Assembly: GCA_019428955.1 (NCBI GenBank)
Contig: JAHYJF010000017.1
Span: 1-24,212, forward strand
Direction: 5' to 3'
Length of the DNA stretch: 24,212 bases
Source of the DNA: Burkholderiaceae bacterium
GTDB lineage: Bacteria > Pseudomonadota > Gammaproteobacteria > Burkholderiales > Burkholderiaceae_E
Below are positions 6,636-11,895 of this stretch, piece by piece (within the stretch, counting starts at the first letter, position 1; each line of letters opens with the position of its first letter). The position numbers and the translations under genes were made by a program. Below the pieces are notes generated by a model. That model saw only the letters and a program-made list of their open reading frames with translations, did no database searches and had not been told where the DNA came from.

Positions 6636-7655
6636 TCAGTTGCGGGTCTTGTCGACCAGGCGATTGGCCTTGATCCAGGGCATCATCGCCCGCAGTTTCT
6701 CGCCCACCACCTCGATCTGGTGCTCGCCCATCAACCGGCGGCGCGACAACAGCGTAGGTGCTCCCGCCTTGCTCTCCAGAATGAAGGACTTGGCATATTC
6801 ACCGGTCTGGATGTCGTGCAGGGCGGCGCGCATCGCGGCCTTGGTATCCTCGGTGACGATCCGCGGGCCGGTGACGTACTCGCCATATTCGGCGTTGTTG
6901 GAGATCGAGTAGTTCATGTTGGCGATGCCGCCCTCGTACATCAGGTCGACGATCAGCTTGAGCTCGTGCAGGCATTCGAAATAAGCCATCTCGGGGGCAT
7001 AGCCTGCCTCGACCAGGGTTTCGAAACCGGCCTTGACCAACTCGACCGTACCGCCGCACAACACCGCCTGCTCGCCGAACAGGTCGGTTTCGGTTTCCTC
7101 GCGGAAGTTGGTCTCGATGATCCCGGCCCGCCCGCCGCCGATCGCGCAGGCGTAGGAAAGCGCCATCTCACGGGCGCTTCCAGACTGGTCCTGGTGCACT
7201 GCCACCAGCATCGGCACCCCGCCGCCGGCGACGTAAGTGCCACGAACGGTGTGGCCCGGCGCCTTGGGCGCCACCATCACGACGTCGATGTCGCTGCGCG
7301 GCTCGACCTGCCCGTAGTGCACGTTGAAACCGTGGGCAAACGCGAGCGTCGCGCCCTTGCGCATGTTGGGCGCGACCTCGGTACGGTAGACCTCGCCGAT
7401 GTGCTCGTCGGGCATCAGCATCATCACGAAGTCCGCGCCCTTGACGGCGGCCGCGACCTCGGCAACCTTGAGTCCGGCCTTGGCGACCTTGTCCCAGGAC
7501 GCACCGTTGCGGCGCAACCCGACCGTCACCTTGACCCCTGAATCGTTCAGGTTCTGCGCATGCGCGTGCCCCTGCGAGCCATAACCGATGATCGCAACCT
7601 TCTTGCCCTTGATCAGCTTGAGGTCACAGTCCTTGTCGTAGAAAACCTTCATCAT
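6636..7655 (-). CDS. ilvC: Ketol-acid reductoisomerase (class I)
   Basis: IlvC converts acetolactate or acetohydroxybutyrate to the dihydroxy acids in valine, leucine and isoleucine synthesis, using NADPH and magnesium. As read from 7655 the protein has 339 residues; starting at the second of two adjacent ATGs gives 338, the usual class I length and better spacing from the GGGAGAGG ribosome site. The Rossmann motif is GYGSQGHAHAQNL (24-36), followed by GLRR, whose arginines fit NADPH preference. Catalytic and metal residues are present: H108, K131, D191, E195, E227, E231 and S252. It follows ilvN by 9 bases as the last gene of the ilvBNC operon. Confidence 0.97.
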   Translation of the reverse strand: MMKVFYDKDCDLKLIKGKKVAIIGYGSQGHAHAQNLNDSGVKVTVGLRRNGASWDKVAKAGLKVAEVAAAVKGADFVMMLMPDEHIGEVYRTEVAPNMRKGATLAFAHGFNVHYGQVEPRSDIDVVMVAPKAPGHTVRGTYVAGGGVPMLVAVHQDQSGSAREMALSYACAIGGGRAGIIETNFREETETDLFGEQAVLCGGTVELVKAGFETLVEAGYAPEMAYFECLHELKLIVDLMYEGGIANMNYSISNNAEYGEYVTGPRIVTEDTKAAMRAALHDIQTGEYAKSFILESKAGAPTLLSRRRLMGEHQIEVVGEKLRAMMPWIKANRLVDKTRN

Positions 7656-7664
7656 CCTCTCCCG

Positions 7665-8156
7665 TTAAATTTTAAGAACGCGCTCGCCGCGCGCGATTCC
7701 AGAGCAACCCGTGCGCACCGTCTCGAGGATCGCGGCCCGATCCAGCGCGTCGACGAATGCGTCCAGTTTGCCGCCGTCCCCGGTCAGTTCGATCGTATAA
7801 CTGCGATCCGTGACATCGATGATCCGGCCGCGAAAGATATCGGCCATCCGTTTCATCTCCTCTCGTTCCTTGCCGACGGCTCGCACCTTGATCAGCATCA
7901 GTTCGCGGTCGATGAACGCGCTCTCCGTCAGGTCGATCAGCTTGACCACCTCGATCAGCCGATTGAGGTGCTTGATGATCTGCTCGATGATTTCGTCCGA
8001 CCCGGCGGTGACGATGGTCATGCGCGAAAGCGACTTGTCCTCGGTCGGGGCCACCGTGAGGGTCTCGATGTTGTAGCCGCGGGCGGAAAACAGCCCGACC
8101 ACGCGCGACAGCGCCCCGGGTTCATTCTCGAGCAGCACTGAAATAACGTGTCTCAT
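7665..8156 (-). CDS. ilvN: Acetolactate synthase small (regulatory) subunit
   Basis: This subunit binds valine and activates and feedback-regulates the IlvB catalytic subunit (acetohydroxy acid synthase). The 163-residue product opens with an ACT domain: MRHVISVLLENEPGALSRVVGLFSARGYNIETLTV, in which the NEPGALSRV turn is the ligand-contacting region. The C-terminal half (about 80-158) is the ALS small-subunit domain. Length and composition match the IlvH/IlvN type of about 163 residues. It starts 10 bases after the ilvB stop and ends 9 bases before ilvC. Confidence 0.96.
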   Translation of the reverse strand: MRHVISVLLENEPGALSRVVGLFSARGYNIETLTVAPTEDKSLSRMTIVTAGSDEIIEQIIKHLNRLIEVVKLIDLTESAFIDRELMLIKVRAVGKEREEMKRMADIFRGRIIDVTDRSYTIELTGDGGKLDAFVDALDRAAILETVRTGCSGIARGERVLKI

Positions 8157-8166
8157 CGACGTCCCC

Positions 8167-9882
8167 TCACAGATCGACCGAGCCGTGCAACATCTCGGTC
8201 AGGCCTTTGCCGCCCTGCACCATCGGCCAGACATTCTCGGTCTGGTCGGTGAGGACGTCGATGAAGACCAGCCGGTCCTTGTACTTGCCAAAGGCGTCGC
8301 GTAGCGCGCCCTCGACCTGCTCGGGACGATCGACCTTGATGCCCACGTGTCCGTAGGCCTCGGCCAGAGCGACGAAGTCGGGCAGAGCATCCATGTACGA
8401 GCTCGAGTAGCGGCCCCCATACTCGATCTCCTGCCACTGGCGCACCATGCCCAGATAGCGGTTGTTGAGGTTGACGATCTTCACCGGCAGGTTGTACTGG
8501 CGGCAAGTCGAGAGTTCCTGAATGCACATCTGGATCGAACCCTCGCCGGTCACGCAGACGACGTCAGCGCCCGGATTGGCCAGCAACACCCCCATCGCGA
8601 ACGGCAGCCCGACGCCCATCGTCCCCAGGCCGCCGGAATTGATCCAGCGCCGTGGCTGGTCGAAACGGTAGTACTGCGCCGCCCACATCTGGTGCTGACC
8701 GACGTCCGAGGTCACGAACGCGTCGCCACCGGTGACCTCCCAGAGCTTCTCGATCACGTACTGCGGCTTGACGACGTCGACCCCCGGCTGGTACTTGAGA
8801 CAATCCTTGGTACGCCATTCCTCGAGCTGACGCCACCATCCGGCCAGCGGCTTGGCATTGACCTCCCATGACTGGTCGGCTTCCAGGAGCGCGATCATCG
8901 TCGCGAGCGTGTCACGGACATCGCCCACGATCGGAACATCGACCCGCACCCGCTTCGAGATCGACGAGGGGTCGATGTCGATGTGAACGATGCGGCGTGG
9001 ATTCTGGGCGAAGTGCTTGGGGTTGCCGATCACGCGGTCGTCGAAACGCGCGCCGATCGCCAGCAGCACATCGCAATGCTGCATCGCCATATTCGCTTCA
9101 TAGGTGCCATGCATACCTAGCATACCGAGGAACTTTGGATCCGAGGCGGGATATCCCCCCAGACCCATCAGGGTGCTGGTGCAGGGGAAACCAAGCAGGT
9201 TCACGAAGCGGCGCAGTTCGTCGGCCCCGTTGGCGAGAATCACGCCACCGCCGGTGTAGATCATCGGCCGTTCGGCGCCGCGGATCAGCTGCAGCGCTTT
9301 CTTGATCTGCCCCTGGTGGCCCTTGGTGACCGGGTTGTAGGAGCGCATCGCGGCGGTCTTGGGATACTCGTAGCGGCACTTCTCCCGGGTGACGTCCTTG
9401 GGAATGTCCACCAGCACCGGGCCGGGACGTCCGGTCGAGGCGATGTGGAAGGCCTTCTTGATGGTCTCGGCCAGATGCTTGACGTCCTTGACCAGGAAAT
9501 TGTGCTTGACGCAGGGCCGGGTGATCCCGACCGCGTCGCATTCCTGGAAGGCATCCTCGCCGATCGCGTGGGTCGGCACCTGGCCGGAGAGGATCACCAG
9601 GGGGATCGAGTCCATGTAGGCAGTGGCGATCCCGGTCACCGCGTTGGTTACCCCGGGCCCGCTCGTAACCAGCGCGACCCCCACTTTGTGGCTCGAGCGC
9701 GAATAGGCGTCGGCAGCATGAACTGCCGCCTGCTCGTGACGCACGAGGATGTGCTGAAATTTATCCTGTTTGAAAATCTCGTCGTAGATGTACAGCACGG
9801 CGCCTCCGGGATACCCGAAGACGTGCTCGACGCCTTCTTCCTGCAGACAGCGGACGACGATTTCGGCGCCTGTCAGTTCCAT
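8167..9882 (-). CDS. ilvB: Acetolactate synthase large (catalytic) subunit
   Basis: IlvB condenses pyruvate with pyruvate or 2-oxobutyrate using thiamine diphosphate, FAD and magnesium, the first common step to branched-chain amino acids. I choose the ATG at 9882 (571 residues, MELTGAEIVV), preceded at good spacing by AGGAAG; an in-frame TTG at 9900 would place that ribosome site inside the coding region. E50 in VRHEQAAVHAADAY is the conserved ThDP-activating glutamate. The FAD region includes GARFDDRV (about 277-284). The ThDP/Mg motif starts GEGSIQMCIQEL (446-457) and ends at N473-N474; the usual GDG is GEG here, as I recall for other betaproteobacterial IlvB. ilvN and ilvC follow in one operon. 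Confidence 0.97.
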   Translation of the reverse strand: MELTGAEIVVRCLQEEGVEHVFGYPGGAVLYIYDEIFKQDKFQHILVRHEQAAVHAADAYSRSSHKVGVALVTSGPGVTNAVTGIATAYMDSIPLVILSGQVPTHAIGEDAFQECDAVGITRPCVKHNFLVKDVKHLAETIKKAFHIASTGRPGPVLVDIPKDVTREKCRYEYPKTAAMRSYNPVTKGHQGQIKKALQLIRGAERPMIYTGGGVILANGADELRRFVNLLGFPCTSTLMGLGGYPASDPKFLGMLGMHGTYEANMAMQHCDVLLAIGARFDDRVIGNPKHFAQNPRRIVHIDIDPSSISKRVRVDVPIVGDVRDTLATMIALLEADQSWEVNAKPLAGWWRQLEEWRTKDCLKYQPGVDVVKPQYVIEKLWEVTGGDAFVTSDVGQHQMWAAQYYRFDQPRRWINSGGLGTMGVGLPFAMGVLLANPGADVVCVTGEGSIQMCIQELSTCRQYNLPVKIVNLNNRYLGMVRQWQEIEYGGRYSSSYMDALPDFVALAEAYGHVGIKVDRPEQVEGALRDAFGKYKDRLVFIDVLTDQTENVWPMVQGGKGLTEMLHGSVDL

Positions 9883-10080
9883 CTTTCTACTTCCTTTCAA
9901 AGTCCAGGGAGCCCGCCCGCCGACGCCGCAACGACCCCTTGTCGCAGCGACGCAGACCTTGGCACGGGGCCTGCGAGATTGATCGGACGCCGGTCACGCA
10001 CCCTCGTGAGGCCGTTTCCGACATGCGCGCCTTGTGCGCGAGGAGGCGTGGTTCGCCAACCCTGCAAAGACTGTCCAGGA

Positions 10081-10104
10081 GCCACGTCTATCAAAATCCG
10101 TGGC
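10081..10104 (-). other. Leader hairpin upstream of ilvB
   Basis: GCCACG (10081-10086) and CGTGGC (10099-10104) are perfect inverted arms of 6 bp around a 12-base A/T-rich loop. In the minus-strand ilvB leader it would form about 20 bases after the predicted transcription start. No T run follows, so it is not an obvious terminator. Confidence 0.35.
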
Positions 10105-10109
10105 GCCGA

Positions 10110-10122
10110 ACCAGTGACTGGT
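10110..10122. promoter_or_regulatory. Perfect 13-bp palindrome, possible operator
   Basis: ACCAGT-G-ACTGGT is a perfect inverted repeat with a one-base centre. It starts ten bases downstream of the predicted ilvB -10 box, so it would span the first transcribed bases, a common place for a repressor site. No known regulator is assigned. Confidence 0.35.
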
Positions 10123-10131
10123 AAGCGCGAA

Positions 10132-10161
10132 AGCATACTGCGCCGCAACACTGACGGTCAA
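10132..10161 (-). promoter_or_regulatory. Predicted sigma70 promoter for ilvBNC
   Basis: On the minus strand TTGACC (10161-10156) and TATGCT (10137-10132) are separated by 18 bases. The -35 matches at five of six positions and the -10 at four. The transcript would start near 10125, giving a leader of about 240 nt before the ilvB ATG. The direct repeat at 10162-10187 abuts the -35 box on its upstream side, where activators commonly bind. Confidence 0.5.
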
Positions 10162-10187
10162 GGCAACGGCCAACAGGCAACGGCCAA
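10162..10187. repeat. Two 12-bp direct repeats (period 14) next to the ilvB -35 box
   Basis: GGCAACGGCCAA occurs at 10162-10173 and again, identical, at 10176-10187, separated by CA. The block lies between the ilvB promoter and the sigma-factor gene. It may be a regulator binding site serving one or both directions, or simply a small tandem duplication. Confidence 0.6.
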
Positions 10188-10211
10188 TGTCCGGATGGGC
10201 ATTGATAGCTC

Positions 10212-10220
10212 TGCTACGAT
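10212..10220 (+). promoter_or_regulatory. Possible extended -10 promoter for the sigma-factor cassette
   Basis: TGCTACGAT is a TGn extension followed by TACGAT. No -35 box is convincing at the right distance. Transcription would start near 10227, about 37 bases before the sigma-factor ATG. Confidence 0.3.
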
Positions 10221-10263
10221 GCCCAGTCCCCAGCCTCGGGGCAGTCCCGCGCCGGAAGTTGCC

Positions 10264-10833
10264 ATGGCAGACCGCAAGGAGATGTCCGAATTCCTGGCCG
10301 CCGTCGAACGGCGCGCCTTCGTGCAGACGGTTTATGCCGTGCGCCGCGAGGAAGTAGCGCTCGACATCGTCCAGGACGCCATGATCAAGCTGGTCGAGCG
10401 CTACCACGACCGCCCGCCCGCCGAACTCGGTCCGCTGTTCCAGTCGGTCCTCAAGACCACGACGACCGACCATTTTCGCCGTGAGACCGTGCGCAACCGC
10501 TGGACCACGCTGTTCTCGGCGCTGGGGCCGGACGACTCGGAGGACGGCGGGCGCGATATCCTCGAGGCCATCGAGTCGGCACCGGGGAGTTTGCAGGCGG
10601 AAAGCGCCGCCGATCAGGTCGAACGCAGCCAGACCATGGCCCTGATCGAGGCGGAAGTGAAGAGACTGCCGGCACGTCAACGGGAGGCTTTCATGATGCG
10701 TTACTGGGAAGACATGAGCCTGGCCGAAACGGCCGTTGCCATGGGTTGCTCCGAGGGAAGCGTCAAGACCCACTGCTCGCGCGCCAACCACGCGCTCGCC
10801 ACGGCGCTCAAGGCCAAAGGTATTGCACCATGA
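10264..10833 (+). CDS. RNA polymerase sigma factor, ECF-like (sigma70 family)
   Basis: The 189-residue protein is an extracytoplasmic-function type sigma factor that would direct RNA polymerase to a specific promoter set. Region 2 is seen at about residues 10-75 (FVQTVYAVRREEVALDIVQDAMIKLVERY, then LKTTTTDHFRRE). A variable linker follows (about 80-120). Region 4 is at 125-182, with the helix-turn-helix LPARQREAFMMRYWEDMSLAETAVAMGCSEGSVKTHCSRA. I start it at the ATG at 10264, which has GGAAG five bases upstream; the frame stays open far upstream into the ilvB antisense, but that is not coding. It overlaps the next gene in ATGA. It belongs to a betaproteobacterial sigma/DUF3619/DUF3106 gene set whose regulon I do not know. 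Confidence 0.9.
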   Translation: MADRKEMSEFLAAVERRAFVQTVYAVRREEVALDIVQDAMIKLVERYHDRPPAELGPLFQSVLKTTTTDHFRRETVRNRWTTLFSALGPDDSEDGGRDILEAIESAPGSLQAESAADQVERSQTMALIEAEVKRLPARQREAFMMRYWEDMSLAETAVAMGCSEGSVKTHCSRANHALATALKAKGIAP

Positions 10834-11234
10834 ACGAATTGGAGACCGTCCGCACCGTCCGCCGGGCCCTCGACGCCCGGGCCGAATATCTGTCCTACCG
10901 GGTCACCCACCGCCTCGAAGTGGCGCGCGAGCGGGCCCTGGGACGGATGCCCGCGAGCGTCAAGGTAGCCAGCGGGGTGCAGCAGGGAGAGCTGGCGCTG
11001 ACCGGGGGAAACGCCCCGCGCCTGGGCGAGCACGGCCTGGCCTGGCGCCTGGCGTCCATGGTTGTGCCGATAGTAGTCCTGGTCGCCGGCCTGGTCTTGG
11101 TCTCGCAATGGAGCGAGGTGCTGCGGACCCGGGAGGTCGCCGACATCGACACCGCGGTGCTGCTCGACGACGTGCCGATCTCGGCCTACGCCGACAACGG
11201 TTTTGGCGTCTTCCTGAAGAACGTCCGGGAATGA
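10830..11234 (+). CDS. DUF3619 family single-span membrane protein
   Basis: This 134-residue protein is recognised as DUF3619 by its position after the sigma factor and by the C-terminal signature VADIDTAVLLDDVPISAYADNGFGVFLK (about 103-130). An N-terminal basic and acidic helical region (1-70) precedes one hydrophobic helix at about 72-93, leaving a short C-terminal part that would lie outside the cytoplasm. The function of the family is not known to me. The layout, a cytoplasmic N-domain and one transmembrane helix coded directly after a sigma factor, resembles membrane anti-sigma factors, but no zinc-binding HxxxCxxC motif of the ZAS type is present (there is no cysteine at all). The ATG overlaps the sigma stop, and its own stop overlaps the next ATG. 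Confidence 0.8.
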   Translation: MNELETVRTVRRALDARAEYLSYRVTHRLEVARERALGRMPASVKVASGVQQGELALTGGNAPRLGEHGLAWRLASMVVPIVVLVAGLVLVSQWSEVLRTREVADIDTAVLLDDVPISAYADNGFGVFLKNVRE

Positions 11235-11863
11235 GGAAACAGCCCTGGCCGCGAGTGGCGGTGGTTCTTGCCGCGCTAGTCGGGGCAACGCTCTCCGTTG
11301 CCCAGGTGGGCAAACCTGCAGCTGTGCCCCCCGTTGCCGAAACTGCTTCTGCTGCCGGCGCAGTGACCGTTGCCCAGGCCAAGACCACGCCGGAATCGGC
11401 CCCCAAGCGCAAGGCAGCGCCGGCGCCGAGCGGCGGTCCGCTCTGGGCTTCGCTGGGCCAGTCGGCACGTGACCTGCTTGAGCCCTTCGAGGCGCAGTGG
11501 AACTCCTGGTCTAGCGAGGAGAAGCGCGTCTGGGTTTCGCTGGCGGCGAAGTTCCCGAAACTCGCACCCGAGCAGCAAGCCAAGGTCAAGAGCAGGGTCG
11601 TCGAGTGGGCGGCGCTGACGCCGGCGCAGCGCAAGCTGGCCCGCGCGAACTTCCGCCTCGCGCGGCAGTTGCCCTCGTCGGAACGGGTCAGCCAGTGGCA
11701 ACGCTACGAATCGATGACCCCTGAGCAGCGCAAGGTGCTGCGGCTCGGCGGACGCACCAGCAACACCGCCGCCAAACACGCCGGGGCGCGCACCGGTCTG
11801 GCCAAGGAGGCGGCCAAGCCGCTGGGTGAAATCGAACCCGTCTGGCGCGACGGCATTCCCTGA
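11231..11863 (+). CDS. DUF3106 domain protein, predicted exported
   Basis: The 210-residue protein starts with a basic stretch and a hydrophobic core (MRKQPWPRVAVVLAALVGATLSVAQ), a probable signal peptide with cleavage near residue 24. A low-complexity Ala/Pro region runs to about residue 68. Then comes a Trp-rich helical domain typical of DUF3106 (about 71-171): LWASLGQSARDLLEPFEAQWNSW, EEKRVWVSLAAKFPKLAPEQQ, KSRVVEWAALTPAQRKLARANF and YESMTPEQRKVL. These are variants of one repeated helix pattern with W, L-(S/T)-P-x-(Q/E) and R at fixed places. It is the third gene of the ATGA-linked cassette. Function unknown; a periplasmic sensor or chaperone-like partner is speculation. Confidence 0.8.
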   Translation: MRKQPWPRVAVVLAALVGATLSVAQVGKPAAVPPVAETASAAGAVTVAQAKTTPESAPKRKAAPAPSGGPLWASLGQSARDLLEPFEAQWNSWSSEEKRVWVSLAAKFPKLAPEQQAKVKSRVVEWAALTPAQRKLARANFRLARQLPSSERVSQWQRYESMTPEQRKVLRLGGRTSNTAAKHAGARTGLAKEAAKPLGEIEPVWRDGIP

Positions 11864-11895
11864 GGCGCCGCGGACCGGCTGGCACGCAGGCCGCG

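Larger units (their letters stand above)
9883..10263. other. Divergent control region between ilvB and the sigma-factor gene (381 bp)
   Basis: This is the only long stretch without a confident gene. It holds a predicted ilvB promoter (10132-10161), a 12-bp direct repeat (10162-10187), a perfect 13-bp palindrome (10110-10122), a 6-bp-stem hairpin (10081-10104) and a possible extended -10 for the plus-strand cassette (10212-10220). The ilvB leader would be about 240 nt. It contains a 45-codon minus-strand ORF (10024-9887) that begins 5 bases after AAGG and ends 4 bases before the ilvB ATG. That ORF is arginine-rich and shows no run of Ile, Leu or Val codons as expected for a classical ilv attenuator peptide. 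Confidence 0.6.

Noticed and set aside
6276..7541. 421-residue open frame on the plus strand opposite psd and ilvC
   Set aside because: It lies antisense to two clear enzyme genes, has the His/Arg/Asp/Gly-rich composition of a GC-rich shadow frame and shows no family motif.
9883..9900. TTG start for ilvB six codons upstream
   Set aside because: It would place the AGGAAG ribosome site inside the gene; the ATG at 9882 gives the family-like N-terminus MELTGAEI.
9316..10263. Long upstream extension of the sigma-factor reading frame
   Set aside because: It runs antisense through ilvB and the promoter region; family length (about 189) and a good ribosome site fix the start at 10264.
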